The notes: generated by a model not told the origin, from the sequence alone. A stretch of 64,000 nt of DNA from Sphingomicrobium clamense (GCF_019264355.1 NZ_JAHVAH010000001.1:480001-544000); one strand, 5' to 3'; counted from the stretch's first letter, positions 27,389 through 36,694 are shown. A program made the numbers and translations.

Positions 27389-28279
27389 CTAAAGCTCGGC
27401 GGCGGCAAGGAAAGGCTTGAGCGCGTCCGCCACGGCTTCGGGCTTCTCCCACGGGATGAAGTGGCCCGCATCCTCGACCCGCGTGATCTGGTGGTTGGCC
27501 GCCAGCTCGTCGAGACCTTCGAGCTGGCAGGGCAACAAGGCCGGGTCACGCATGCCCCAGACGATGTGGATGGGCAGCTTCATCCTGGGGAAGTCGCGGT
27601 CGATCCAGTCGGGACGCTGTGCGCGTTCTTCGGGCGCGGGGACGACCATGCGCCCGGCACGATACCAATTCAGCATGGCTTCCATTGCACCCTCTGCGCT
27701 CCACTGCTCGACATAAGTACTGCGCTCGTCGTCCGGGATGGTCGAGAGGTCGACGTGCGGCGCGAAGCTCTTCTCGAAGAATTTCTCGAACCCCATTCGG
27801 CGGATCGCTTCGGCCATGCCGGCCTGTGAGAACAGCTTCATATACTGGCTCGCCATGCGCTGTTCGGGATCTTCGATCAGGGTTCGCTGGAAGATGAGCG
27901 GGTGGGGCGAGTTGATGATCCCCAGTCGCTCGATCCGCGGCTCCCCGCGCAGCGCCGCAGCCCACGCGACCGCACCGCCCCAGTCATGTCCTACCAGGGC
28001 GAACCGGGGAATCTTCAAGGCGTCGGAAAGCGCGTCCAGGTCATCGACGAGGCAATCGGCGGTATAGGCGCTCACGCCGTCCGGCTTGTCCGATGCGCCA
28101 AAGCCCCGTTGATCGGGCATGATGAGGCGAAACTCGTCGAGCAGCGGCGCAAGACCGCGCCAGGTCCGGTGCGATTCGGGAAAGCCGTGGAGCAGGATGA
28201 CGGGCTTGCCGTCAGGGTCGCCCGCAGTGGCGACATTGAGCGTGACGCCAGTCGAAAGAGCGATCCGCTCCTGCTTCAC
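27389..28279 (-). CDS. Alpha/beta hydrolase, epoxide-hydrolase-like
   Basis: A 296-residue hydrolase. The oxyanion motif is HGFPESHRTW, the nucleophile elbow GHDWGGAVAWAA carries Asp rather than Ser, and the catalytic His lies in DAGHFIPWEKPEAV. An Asp nucleophile plus HGFP points to epoxide hydrolases or haloalkane dehalogenases; epoxide hydrolase is more likely. The start is GTG 28279, which overlaps the pirin stop as GTGA, so the two genes are translationally coupled. The natural substrate is not evident. Confidence 0.85.
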   Translation of the reverse strand: MKQERIALSTGVTLNVATAGDPDGKPVILLHGFPESHRTWRGLAPLLDEFRLIMPDQRGFGASDKPDGVSAYTADCLVDDLDALSDALKIPRFALVGHDWGGAVAWAAALRGEPRIERLGIINSPHPLIFQRTLIEDPEQRMASQYMKLFSQAGMAEAIRRMGFEKFFEKSFAPHVDLSTIPDDERSTYVEQWSAEGAMEAMLNWYRAGRMVVPAPEERAQRPDWIDRDFPRMKLPIHIVWGMRDPALLPCQLEGLDELAANHQITRVEDAGHFIPWEKPEAVADALKPFLAAAEL

Positions 28280-29157
28280 GGATAGCTCACTGTCTTGGGC
28301 ACTTCGGGGAGCGGGATGCGTTCTTGCTCGTCCCCCGGGACCACGTCGAAGCGGCGTTCGCGCCAGTCTTCCTTGGCCTGCTCGATCCGATCGCGGCTGG
28401 AGCTGACGAAATTCCACCAGACATGCCGCTTGGTCGCAAAGGCCTCGCCGCCAAGCAGCATCGCGCGTCCCGTCCCCGACAAGGTGGGCTTGTGGCCGGG
28501 GGCGAGAATGTAGAGTTTAAAAGGCTCGAGCGGCTGGAAGTCGAGTTCGACCTCGCCCTCGGTCACCATTATCGCGCGCTCGTCGGCGTCGGAATCGATC
28601 GGGATGTCGCCATCCTGCAGGACGATGTCGGCATAGATGGTGGGGCTATGCTGGGTCGTGCCCGCATGCGCCCCCCACAGCGTGCCCATCAACACGCGCG
28701 CGGTCGCGCCCGATCCTTCGATGACGGGCAACTGGTCTTCGGTGATATTCTCGAACGCCGGATCGACCTCTTCCTTGCCGTCGGGCAGCGCGAGCCAGGT
28801 CTGCATGCCATAAAGGCGCGGACCCTTGTCGCGCTCTTCCTGCGGGCTGCGTTCCGAATGGACGATACCCTTGCCCGCGGTCATCAGATTCACCTGTCCC
28901 GGGCGAATGACCATCGAGCTGCCGATCGAATCGCGGTGGTGGATCGCGCCCTCGAACAGATAGGTGACGGTGGCGAGGTTGATGTGGGGGTGGGGGCGCA
29001 CGTCCATGCCCTGACCCGTCTCCATTTGCGCGGGGCCGAATTCGTCGACGAAGATGAAGGGCCCGACCATGGTGCGCGGGCGACCGGGCAGCACGCGGCG
29101 GACCTTGAAGTCGCCAAGGTCGTGGACGGTGGGGGCAATCTCGATCGTCTCTGCCAT
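28276..29157 (-). CDS. Pirin family protein
   Basis: The 293-residue bicupin protein contains the pirin metal-site region HPHINLATVTYLFEGAIHHRD and GIVHSERSP, followed by the second cupin with ILAPGHKPTL. Pirins bind Fe or other metals. Some have quercetinase activity and others act as redox-linked regulators. It sits between bolA (3-bp gap) and an epoxide-hydrolase-like gene (4-base overlap) in a three-gene minus-strand run bolA-pirin-hydrolase. Confidence 0.92.
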   Translation of the reverse strand: MAETIEIAPTVHDLGDFKVRRVLPGRPRTMVGPFIFVDEFGPAQMETGQGMDVRPHPHINLATVTYLFEGAIHHRDSIGSSMVIRPGQVNLMTAGKGIVHSERSPQEERDKGPRLYGMQTWLALPDGKEEVDPAFENITEDQLPVIEGSGATARVLMGTLWGAHAGTTQHSPTIYADIVLQDGDIPIDSDADERAIMVTEGEVELDFQPLEPFKLYILAPGHKPTLSGTGRAMLLGGEAFATKRHVWWNFVSSSRDRIEQAKEDWRERRFDVVPGDEQERIPLPEVPKTVSYP

Positions 29158-29160
29158 CGC

Positions 29161-29445
29161 CTATTCTCCTGGTGCCGTCGTCGTCATGCTCAGCGCGTGC
29201 ACGCGCTCGTGCATCAGGTCGCCCAGCGCGCGATAGACCAATCGCTGGCGCTGGACCCGGTTCAGTCCCGAAAATGCTTCAGCCTCGATCTCCAGCCGGA
29301 AATGACTTTCGCCGCGACCGTCATGCCCCGCATGGCCGATATGGTGGTCGCTCTCGTCGACCAGGTCGAGCCGGGTGGGGGACAGCGCCTCGGTGAGGCG
29401 GCGGGTCATCTCGGCGGCGACGGGGCCGGTGGTAGTCTGCGTCAT
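29161..29445 (-). CDS. bolA: BolA family protein
   Basis: The 94-residue protein has the BolA core: a helix with MTRRLTEALSPTRLDLVDES, the conserved HxGH segment DHHIGHAGHDGRGESHF, and the late helix RQRLVYRALGDLMHERVHAL. BolA proteins bind Fe-S clusters with monothiol glutaredoxins and influence morphology and iron responses. ATG 29445 is chosen; GTG 29451 would add two residues. Its start codon is only 19 bp from the divergent J-domain gene start. Confidence 0.9.
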   Translation of the reverse strand: MTQTTTGPVAAEMTRRLTEALSPTRLDLVDESDHHIGHAGHDGRGESHFRLEIEAEAFSGLNRVQRQRLVYRALGDLMHERVHALSMTTTAPGE

Positions 29446-29464
29446 GCCCACCTATATAGAGCGT

Positions 29465-30043
29465 ATGGGACGCAAAGCCTATGATGGACGGGTCGAGGAT
29501 GCGGCGGCCGAATGCGCCGCGCCCGGTTGCCGCGCGCCCGGCGAGTATCGCGCGCCGCTGACACCCGGGACATTCGACGGGCCCGGCGCCTACCGGCTGA
29601 TGTGTCTCGACTGCATCCGCAAACATAATGCGGGCTACGACTTTTTCGCCGGCATGAGCGCGGAGGAAATCCTCGCCGCCCAGTCGCCGATCCAGGACCA
29701 TCCGCGCCGCGTGCGCTCCTTCGGGTTCGTGAAAGGCGGCGATCCGGGGCCGGCGTGGCAGGACTTTACCGATCCGCTCGACGCCATCTCCGCGCGCTTC
29801 AGGGGCGGGGCGTCGATGAAGCAGGCGCGTGCCTCGGCGCGATTTTCGGGCAGCGAACAGCAGGCGTTGCAGGTGCTTGGGCTCAAGCCCGATACCGACC
29901 TCCACGCCGTGCGCGGGCGCTATTCGGAGCTCGTGCGCCGCTATCACCCCGACCGCAATGGCGGCGACCGCAGCCAGGAAGCCCGCCTGACCCGCGTCAT
30001 CGACGCCTGGCAGACGCTGCGCAAGGCGAAGGCGTTCGCCTAG
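29465..30043 (+). CDS. J-domain protein upstream of cobS
   Basis: The 192-residue protein has an N-terminal region with two Cys pairs (CAAPGC and CLDC) that could bind zinc. A C-terminal J domain carries the HPD motif in RRYHPDRNGG. It should stimulate a DnaK-type chaperone. From knowledge of the class, such a J protein is often encoded between bolA and cobS/cobT. Here it is separated from cobS by a minus-strand operon at 30040-31636. ATG 29465 is chosen over upstream frame extension into bolA. Confidence 0.85.
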   Translation: MGRKAYDGRVEDAAAECAAPGCRAPGEYRAPLTPGTFDGPGAYRLMCLDCIRKHNAGYDFFAGMSAEEILAAQSPIQDHPRRVRSFGFVKGGDPGPAWQDFTDPLDAISARFRGGASMKQARASARFSGSEQQALQVLGLKPDTDLHAVRGRYSELVRRYHPDRNGGDRSQEARLTRVIDAWQTLRKAKAFA

Positions 30044-30510
30044 TCCCCGACGGCCTTGTTCAATGCCGCAATGTCGATCTTGATCATATCCTGCATCGCG
30101 GCGAAGGCGGTGGCGGCCTTGTCCTCATCGGCGAGCAGGTCGAGCAGGCGGCGCGGGGTGATCTGCCACGCGAAACCGAAATGGTCGGTGATCCATCCGC
30201 ACGCCATTGGCTGCCCGCCTGCCGCCAGGATAGCGTCCCACGCGGCATCGGTCTCGGGCTGGTCCTCGGTGACGACCATTAGGCTGGTAGCGGCGCTCGG
30301 CGCGAAATGCTCGCCGCCCGCCAGCAGCATGACCTCGCGCCCCGCAATGACCATGTCGACCGTGATCGGCGTGCCCTTTGCGCCACCGGGATAGTCCATC
30401 GGAGCGGCACCCACGCTGGCGACCCGGCTGTCCGGAAAGATGGCGGCGTAGAAGTTCGCCGCTTTCTCGATGTCCGTATCCAGCCACAGGACCGGGCGAA
30501 GGTCGCTCAC
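30040..30510 (-). CDS. PhnB-type VOC family protein
   Basis: A 156-residue protein of the PhnB/3-demethylubiquinone-methyltransferase-like VOC subgroup. It opens RPVLWLDTDIEKAANFYAAI, with the typical FGFAWQITPRRLLDLL in the second half. Members are small homodimeric enzymes of mostly unknown substrate. Its ATG overlaps the DUF1428 stop by 4 bases, and its own stop overlaps the 3' end of the plus-strand J-domain gene by 4 bases. It is the third gene of a VOC-DUF1428-VOC operon. Confidence 0.85.
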   Translation of the reverse strand: MSDLRPVLWLDTDIEKAANFYAAIFPDSRVASVGAAPMDYPGGAKGTPITVDMVIAGREVMLLAGGEHFAPSAATSLMVVTEDQPETDAAWDAILAAGGQPMACGWITDHFGFAWQITPRRLLDLLADEDKAATAFAAMQDMIKIDIAALNKAVGD

Positions 30511-30860
30511 TGGTCGACGATCGGGCTGAACCCGCCATAGATCATGCGCTTGCCGTCGAAAGGCATGTCATGGGGCCCTTCGGCGGTTTCCATATAGTCT
30601 TCCATCTTCTTCCAGCCCGCATCGCGGGTCTCCTTGTCGGGCCATTCGACCCAGCTGAAGATGGTCTTTTCGCCGTCCTCGGAAAGTACGGCGGTATGGA
30701 AATCGTTCTGCTTGCCGACCGGGCAGTCGTCCTCGACCGCCTCAACCACGCGGGTCGCGCCCCATTCCCTGAACTTGGGCGCCATTTCCTCGGCCATCTT
30801 GCGATAGGCGTCGAGTTTTCCCGGTTGAACCGGGATCAGATATCCGTCGATATAGGCCAT
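30507..30860 (-). CDS. DUF1428 family protein
   Basis: The 117-residue protein MAYIDGYLIPVQPGKLDAYR... is a clear DUF1428 member, a dimeric alpha-beta barrel (ferredoxin-like) fold of unknown function. It contains the conserved WGATRVVEAVEDDCP and PFDGKRMIYGGF segments. It starts 11 bp after the two-domain VOC gene and overlaps the PhnB-like gene by 4 bases. DUF1428 with VOC genes is a recurring combination, suggesting a shared small-molecule detoxification role, but no reaction is established. Confidence 0.9.
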   Translation of the reverse strand: MAYIDGYLIPVQPGKLDAYRKMAEEMAPKFREWGATRVVEAVEDDCPVGKQNDFHTAVLSEDGEKTIFSWVEWPDKETRDAGWKKMEDYMETAEGPHDMPFDGKRMIYGGFSPIVDQ

Positions 30861-30871
30861 GATCGTATCTC

Positions 30872-31636
30872 CTACTTGGGGCCGACGAGGCAGAACATCG
30901 CGCCCTGCGGGTCGGTGGCGAAGATGATGACGTCGCCGCCCGGGATTTCCTGCGGGCCGTGGAACAGCTGGCCGCCTGCTTCCTTGAGCCGCTCGACCGC
31001 GTCCTCGACGCCGTCAGACCACCAATAATAGTTCCACATGGCCGGCATCTCGCCACCCGCCTGGGTCATCCCGCCGAGCATCGTCTCGTCCTTGCCGTAC
31101 ATCTGATAGGGACCCTGCGGCGTGTCCATCGCCTCACCCCTGGTCCAGCCGAACAGCTCGCCATAGAAGCCGACGGCGTCGTCGGGCTTGCCGGCCAGGC
31201 ACTCGTTCCAACCGACATGACCGGGTGTGCGGTCGGCCTTGAAGCTCTCGCTCTGGTCCCCCTCCTCGGTCGACATGATGTAGAAGGGCGCCCCAGCCGG
31301 ATCGGCGAGCATCGCAAAGCGGCCGACGCCCGGAATGTCGCGCGGTTCGATATGCACTGCGCCGCCCAGCGACTTGGCCTTCTCGGCACTGGCATCGACA
31401 TCGTCGACCTCGACATAGCCCATCCACGCGGGCCGCGCGCCGCCGGCCTTCATGTCGTCGTCGATCTTCATCATGCCGGCCACCTGCGTGCCGTCGGGCG
31501 CGTTGAAGAGCGTGTAGCCCTCCATCCCGCTATCCGCAGCCTCGAGCCCGATCACCTTGTTATAGAAAACCGCTGCTGTATCCGGATCTTCGGTCAGCAG
31601 CTCATACCAGACGAAATCACCATGCGCATTTGCCAC
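30872..31636 (-). CDS. Two-domain VOC family protein
   Basis: The 254-residue protein has two glyoxalase/bleomycin-resistance domains (about 5-120 and 135-253). The first opens GDFVWYELLTEDPDTAAVFY and the second GHVGWNECLAGKPDDAVGFY, an internal duplication common in this subgroup. GTG 31636 is chosen because it has AAGGAG nine bases upstream and fits the usual family start; the frame stays open further upstream into antisense cobS without homology. It leads the three-gene minus-strand operon inserted ahead of cobS. Confidence 0.87.
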   Translation of the reverse strand: MANAHGDFVWYELLTEDPDTAAVFYNKVIGLEAADSGMEGYTLFNAPDGTQVAGMMKIDDDMKAGGARPAWMGYVEVDDVDASAEKAKSLGGAVHIEPRDIPGVGRFAMLADPAGAPFYIMSTEEGDQSESFKADRTPGHVGWNECLAGKPDDAVGFYGELFGWTRGEAMDTPQGPYQMYGKDETMLGGMTQAGGEMPAMWNYYWWSDGVEDAVERLKEAGGQLFHGPQEIPGGDVIIFATDPQGAMFCLVGPK

Positions 31637-31711
31637 GACTCGTCTCCTTCGATGAAGCGTGGACCATAGTCCCCCATTGTCCAGTTGGGGAGCCTCGCCT
31701 AAGGACAGCCC

Positions 31712-32716
31712 ATGACCGACCTGCCCAACACGAATACGGCCAGCCGCGCCGACACCGTCCTCGACAGTCCCGACAAGATGGTAAAGGTGCGCGAGGCCTT
31801 CGGCATTGACAGTGACATGGAAGTGCCCGCGTTCAGCGAGGCCGACGAACGCGTGCCCGATCTCGATCCGGCTTACGTCTTCGACCCCGACACGACAATG
31901 GCGATTGCGGCGGGCTTCGCGCACAACCGCCGCGTGATGGTCCAGGGTTATCACGGCACGGGCAAGTCGACCCACATCGAGCAGGTCGCGGCGCGCCTCA
32001 ACTGGCCGCTCATTCGCATTAACCTCGACGCGCACATTTCGCGTATCGACCTCGTCGGGCGCGATGCGATCGTGCTCAAGGACGGCCAACAGGTCACCGA
32101 GTTCAAGGAAGGCCTACTGCCCTGGTGCCTCCAGCACCCGGTGGCGCTCGTGTTCGACGAATATGACGCCGGGCGTCCCGACGTGATGTTCGTGATCCAG
32201 CGCGTGCTCGAGACCGAGGGCAAACTGACCCTGCTCGACCAGAATCGCGTGATCCACCCCAACCCGTGGTTCCGCCTGTTCGCGACCACCAACACGATCG
32301 GGCTGGGCGACACGACCGGCCTCTATCATGGCACGCAGGCAATCAACCAGGGGCAAATGGACCGCTGGAACATCGTCACGACGCTCAACTATTTGCCCGC
32401 CGAAACCGAGGCGCAGATCGTGCTCGCCAAGTCGGGCGAATATGACAAGCCCGAGGGCAAGGAGACGGTCGAGAAGATGATCAAGGTCGCTGAGCTTTCG
32501 CGTCAGGGATTCATCAACGGCGACATCTCGACCGTGATGAGCCCGCGCACCGTGATCAGCTGGGCGCAAAATGCACTGATCTTCGGCGACGTCGGCTACG
32601 CCTTCCGCGTCAGCTTCCTCAACAAGTGTGACGAGGCCGAGCGCCAGATCATCGCCGAATATTACCAGCGCGTGTTCGGCGAGGACCTGCCCGAAAGCGT
32701 AGCGCACCGCGCCTAG
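31712..32716 (+). CDS. cobS: Cobaltochelatase-type AAA+ ATPase CobS
   Basis: The 334-residue AAA+ protein has Walker [10 protein letters not shown] (around residue 80), Walker [10 protein letters not shown], and an Arg-finger-type segment near [14 protein letters not shown]. CobS with CobT forms the motor of the aerobic cobaltochelatase, which works with CobN to insert cobalt into hydrogenobyrinate diamide. CobN is not in the window. The partner cobT lies 2.2 kb downstream on the same strand, separated by a minus-strand protease gene. Confidence 0.93.
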   Translation: MTDLPNTNTASRADTVLDSPDKMVKVREAFGIDSDMEVPAFSEADERVPDLDPAYVFDPDTTMAIAAGFAHNRRVMVQGYHGTGKSTHIEQVAARLNWPLIRINLDAHISRIDLVGRDAIVLKDGQQVTEFKEGLLPWCLQHPVALVFDEYDAGRPDVMFVIQRVLETEGKLTLLDQNRVIHPNPWFRLFATTNTIGLGDTTGLYHGTQAINQGQMDRWNIVTTLNYLPAETEAQIVLAKSGEYDKPEGKETVEKMIKVAELSRQGFINGDISTVMSPRTVISWAQNALIFGDVGYAFRVSFLNKCDEAERQIIAEYYQRVFGEDLPESVAHRA

Positions 32717-32737
32717 GCGCCAAGCACTTCGGGCAAA

Positions 32738-32778
32738 GAAAAACCCCGCCGCGGCGATTGCCGGGCGGGGTCTTCTTT
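32738..32778. terminator. Bidirectional terminator between cobS and the RTX protease
   Basis: Stem ACCCCGCC (32743-32750) with GGCGGGGT (32764-32771) is flanked by A-rich sequence on the left and TCTTCTTTT on the right. It separates the convergent cobS and protease genes. Confidence 0.75.
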
Positions 32779-32798
32779 TGGCGTAATGCCGAGGTCGC

Positions 32799-34625
32799 TT
32801 ACGCGCCCACAGCAAGCACCATCATCGAGGCGTCAAGGTCGGCATTGTTGGCCATGATGACCGTGTAATCCGCCCCGCCGTCGCCATCGGCGTCGACCTG
32901 AAGCTGCCCGCCGTCGTAGCGAACTTCACCGGCCGCGCCGCTGAAGGCAGCGCCTTCGATGAACGACAGGTCGGTACCGACTTCACCGGCGATACCCGAC
33001 AGGTCGAGCATGTCGCCTTCGGAACCGTCGAAGTCCATGATGATGTCGCCGATATCGAGATTGTCGAGCACGAACGTGTCGGCGCCTTCGCCGCCCGTCA
33101 GCTCGTCGATACCGAGGCCGCCGATCAGGATGTCGTCGCCTTCATAGCCGACGAGCACGTCGTCGCCTTCGCGGCCGTCGAGCATGTTGGCGACTTCGTT
33201 GCCGAGGATCGCGTCACGGGCCGAGCCGCCGATCGCGTTCTCGATCGTCGTGCCATAGGCGATCGACAGGTTCTGATACTGGCCGGTTTCGATGCCACCG
33301 ATGACGGGCGTACCTTCGTAGCCGTCGATGAAGCCGAGAAGGAACGTATCATTCTGCAGCCAGCTGGCGAACGTCGTGGAGTAGAATGCCCACGCGTCGT
33401 CGATCAGCGACTGATCGCTGACAAAGCCGGTGAAGAGACCGAAGCCCGCTTCGTTCTGGGTCGAGAAATACAGCTCCAATGCAGCGTCGATCGACTCGCT
33501 CTGCGTCAGCGGGCCGCCGCCAATCGAGCTGAACGACCCTTCGTGCAGATCGATGAACTGCGACACGTTGAAGCCCGAGGCGTCGATCGTGTCTTCGCCG
33601 CCAGCATCATAGATGCTGATAGCCGGATAGGGATTCTGCTCGAAGTCGTACACCCACAGGTCAGTATTCGTGTTGAAACCGTAGGTCGTGTCGTCGGCAC
33701 GCGTGTTGGGGTCGGCGCCATAAAGCTGCTGGACGACGTAGATGTCGTGCAGTTGCGGCGTCTGCGCATAGTTGATGAGCGGATCGGCGTAACCGACGAT
33801 GAAGTTGCCGTCGCGCAGACCGATCATCAGGCTCCAGTTGAGCGCGTACGCGCCGCTGTCCGACTGATCGAAGTAGGACATGATCGAATACTGGTTGGTG
33901 TCCTGCGCATATTCGGCATCACCGGCATAGTCGCCCGTACCGTTATACCTGCCCGGATGGGTCAGGCCGACCGAGTGACCCACCTCGTGGATCAGCGTCG
34001 TGTTTCCGTAGCCGCCAGGCAGGAACCAGCTGTTGGTGAGGTTAACCTCGGGGTCGGCCACGAAAACGTCGCTCTGGAACTTGTAGCCCTGATCCGATGT
34101 CGGGCGGAACGCGTAGGCCTGGCCAGCCGTCGTGTTGTTCGCGAACAAAATGTCGGCGCCCTTGCCGCCTTTCTCAACGAACTCGACCGCGATCAGGTCG
34201 TCCCACATCTGGATGGCTTCGCGGGCAGCCGCTTCCTGCTCGGGCGTAAAGGCACGCAGGCCTTCGCCGCCGAAGCTGTCCTTGCTACCACGCCCCTGAT
34301 TGTAGAGGCCCGTCAGAACCGGGCCAGCGTTAAAGCTATAAGTGATCGTGCCATTGTTGGCATCGACACGTGCGCCGTCGCTGATCTGCGTGACAACGGT
34401 GTCGAGATCGACGACGTCCTTGCCCCGCCAGGTCACAGCGCCGAGTTCGGCGCGATTTTCGAGAATCAGGCCGCTCGGTTCGCCGATTCCGTCGCGATCG
34501 GCGCCATCCAGCGCACTGTTGCCAAAGCTGCCGTCGGCATTGGTTTCTTCACCCATCCGGTGGCCGCAGGCGCATAGCCCGTGCTCATTATGCTGATGGA
34601 TGTGGTCGTTTGTCGTCTTGCCCAT
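32799..34625 (-). CDS. Serralysin-like M10 metalloprotease with RTX repeats
   Basis: The 608-residue protease has the metzincin zinc motif HEVGHSVGLTHP (His213, Glu214, His217, His223) and a downstream Met-turn SIMSYF. A large middle region precedes a short RTX block with GGLGIDELTGGEGADTF and the usual M10 C-terminal serralysin domain. It has no Sec signal, as expected for type I export. The N-terminus is rich in His and Cys (HIHQHNEHGLCACGH). ATG 34625 is chosen over an open upstream frame. It sits antisense between cobS and cobT. Confidence 0.92.
   Translation of the reverse strand: MGKTTNDHIHQHNEHGLCACGHRMGEETNADGSFGNSALDGADRDGIGEPSGLILENRAELGAVTWRGKDVVDLDTVVTQISDGARVDANNGTITYSFNAGPVLTGLYNQGRGSKDSFGGEGLRAFTPEQEAAAREAIQMWDDLIAVEFVEKGGKGADILFANNTTAGQAYAFRPTSDQGYKFQSDVFVADPEVNLTNSWFLPGGYGNTTLIHEVGHSVGLTHPGRYNGTGDYAGDAEYAQDTNQYSIMSYFDQSDSGAYALNWSLMIGLRDGNFIVGYADPLINYAQTPQLHDIYVVQQLYGADPNTRADDTTYGFNTNTDLWVYDFEQNPYPAISIYDAGGEDTIDASGFNVSQFIDLHEGSFSSIGGGPLTQSESIDAALELYFSTQNEAGFGLFTGFVSDQSLIDDAWAFYSTTFASWLQNDTFLLGFIDGYEGTPVIGGIETGQYQNLSIAYGTTIENAIGGSARDAILGNEVANMLDGREGDDVLVGYEGDDILIGGLGIDELTGGEGADTFVLDNLDIGDIIMDFDGSEGDMLDLSGIAGEVGTDLSFIEGAAFSGAAGEVRYDGGQLQVDADGDGGADYTVIMANNADLDASMMVLAVGA
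33076..33188 (-). repeat. Short RTX repeat block of the M10 protease
   Basis: About four nonapeptide-type units (LDGREGDDV, VGYEGDDIL, IGGLGIDEL, TGGEGADTF) form a small calcium-binding beta-roll ahead of the C-terminal export region. It is far shorter than the repeat array in the RTX protein at 15391. Confidence 0.75.
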
Positions 34626-34882
34626 GGCAGGCTTTCTCCCCGTCTGAATAAACTGATGCCGCCCACAGCATGCGTAAGGCGGCGCCCTCGATTCGAGAGC
34701 CTGTAAAGCGAATCGGCGCGCGTCAAGGAGTTGGTAAACAAAAAATGAAAATTCCCGTTTTGAAACAGGCGGTTGTGGCCCATTCGCCACGTTTGGCGTC
34801 GACTGTCCGACATTGGGAAGCGGGCAGGGCGCACTTTCGTACAGGTTTGCTTTTCATCACCGGCTTGGGCAGAGGCAGAGCC

Positions 34883-36694
34883 ATGGCCAAGCCCGATCGC
34901 CTCGACCAGTTTCGCCGCGCCATTGCGGGTGCCGCGAGAGCGTTGGCGCGCGATCCCGAGCTCGACATTCGCTACGCCAGCGAAAGCGCGCGCGCCAACG
35001 CCGCCGATGCCAGCCAGGTGCCGTCGCCGGGTGAGGCGATGGATGCCGCACGCGTCGCCGCGGCGCGCGGGGCGGCGGACCGTGCGGGGCTCATGCGCCG
35101 TCATCACGATGCCGCCATTCACGGCGCTTCGCGTCCGGGGGACGATGAAGCACGTGCGGTGTTCGACGCGCTCGAGGCCGAAAGGGTCAAGGCGCTGGGT
35201 GCCAAGGGATTGCCCGGAGTCCGCGACAATCTTGCCGCCATGCACCGCGACGAGATTCGCAGCGACGCGATCGTGCGGGCGCGCAGCATGGAGGAAGTGC
35301 CGGTCGAGAGTGCGCTGGCATTGCTCGTCCGCGAGGCGCTGACCGGCGAAGCACCGCCCGAACAGGCGCGCGAAGGGCTCGAGCTGATCCAGCCGTGGAT
35401 CGAAGAGAAAATCGGCGAATCGCTCGACGGGCTCGGGCTGACGCTCGACGACCAGCAGTCCTTCGCCAAGCTTGCACGACAGATGATCGTCGATCTCGAT
35501 CTCGAGCTCGACGACCCGGCCGAGGAATCCGAGCCCGAGGAAGGCGAGGAACCGGACGAGGGGCCCGACGAGGGTGAGGACGACGCCGACGACGATACCG
35601 CCGATGGTGATGGCGGCGAGGCCGAGCAGCGCCCCGAGGAATCGCAGGGCGAGGAGCAAGAGCAGCCGCAGGACTGGGAGGAAACCGACGAGCCTGCCGA
35701 TCCGGGCGAAGCCGACGAGCGGGCGCCGGCATCCTCCGCGCGGCGCAATCTCGCCGACGGGCCGGTGCATCCCTATCGCGCCTTCACCACCCGGCATGAC
35801 GAAATCGTCACTGCCGACGAACTGTGCGACGACGAGGAGCTTGAACGGTTGCGAGCCTATCTCGACGGCCAGATGGGCTCGATGTCGGGCACGGTGACGC
35901 GGCTTGCCAATCGATTACAGCGACGTCTGATGGCGCAGCAGGCGCGCAGCTGGGCGTTCGACCAGGAAGAAGGGCTGCTCGATGCCGCGCGTCTGGCACG
36001 CGTCGTCGTCTCGCCGACCCACTCGCTCAGCTACAAGATCGAGCGCGACACCGAGTTCAAGGACACGGTCGTCAGCCTGCTGATCGACAATAGTGGTTCG
36101 ATGCGCGGACGCCCGATCTCCATCGCCGCCATTTGCGCCGACGTCCTCGCGCAAACACTCGAGCGGTGCGGGGTGAAGAGCGAGGTGCTCGGCTTTACGA
36201 CCCGCGCATGGAAGGGCGGGCAGAGCCGCGAGGACTGGCTCGCTGCGGGTCGCCCCGCCAACCCGGGTCGCCTCAACGACCTGCGCCATATCGTCTACAA
36301 GAAGTCCGACGAGCCTTATCGTCATGCGCGCAAGGGGCTGGGCCTGATGATGCGCGAAGGGCTGCTCAAGGAAAATATCGACGGGGAGGCGTTGCTCTGG
36401 GCGCACCAGCGATTGATCGCGCGGCCCGAGGAGAGGCGCATCCTGATGGTGATTTCCGATGGTGCACCGGTCGACGATTCGACCGGGTCGGCCAATGGCG
36501 GCACCTATCTCGAATCGCATTTGCGCAGCGTCATCGACTGGATCGAGACCCGCTCCACAGTCGAGCTGGCGGCAATTGGAATCGGACATGATGTGACGCG
36601 TTATTATCGCCGCGCGGTGACCATCATGGACGTCGAGCAATTGGGCGGCGCGCTGGTCGACCAGCTGGCAGGCCTGTTCGACCTCGAGACGTGA
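34883..36694 (+). CDS. cobT: Cobaltochelatase subunit CobT (VWA domain)
   Basis: The 603-residue protein has an N-terminal helical domain, a very acidic linker (about residues 205-290, mostly Glu/Asp) and a C-terminal von Willebrand A domain. The metal-ion-dependent adhesion site is [11 protein letters not shown]. This is the standard CobT architecture; it forms a ring complex with CobS. ATG 34883 gives [20 protein letters not shown], and the upstream open frame is not conserved-looking. It lacks the usual direct adjacency to cobS and probably has its own promoter in the 257-bp gap upstream. Confidence 0.93.
   Translation: MAKPDRLDQFRRAIAGAARALARDPELDIRYASESARANAADASQVPSPGEAMDAARVAAARGAADRAGLMRRHHDAAIHGASRPGDDEARAVFDALEAERVKALGAKGLPGVRDNLAAMHRDEIRSDAIVRARSMEEVPVESALALLVREALTGEAPPEQAREGLELIQPWIEEKIGESLDGLGLTLDDQQSFAKLARQMIVDLDLELDDPAEESEPEEGEEPDEGPDEGEDDADDDTADGDGGEAEQRPEESQGEEQEQPQDWEETDEPADPGEADERAPASSARRNLADGPVHPYRAFTTRHDEIVTADELCDDEELERLRAYLDGQMGSMSGTVTRLANRLQRRLMAQQARSWAFDQEEGLLDAARLARVVVSPTHSLSYKIERDTEFKDTVVSLLIDNSGSMRGRPISIAAICADVLAQTLERCGVKSEVLGFTTRAWKGGQSREDWLAAGRPANPGRLNDLRHIVYKKSDEPYRHARKGLGLMMREGLLKENIDGEALLWAHQRLIARPEERRILMVISDGAPVDDSTGSANGGTYLESHLRSVIDWIETRSTVELAAIGIGHDVTRYYRRAVTIMDVEQLGGALVDQLAGLFDLET

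Noticed and set aside
34670..34882. In-frame N-terminal extension of CobT
   Set aside because: The residues have no CobT similarity and overlap the promoter region of the divergent protease; ATG 34883 gives the normal start.
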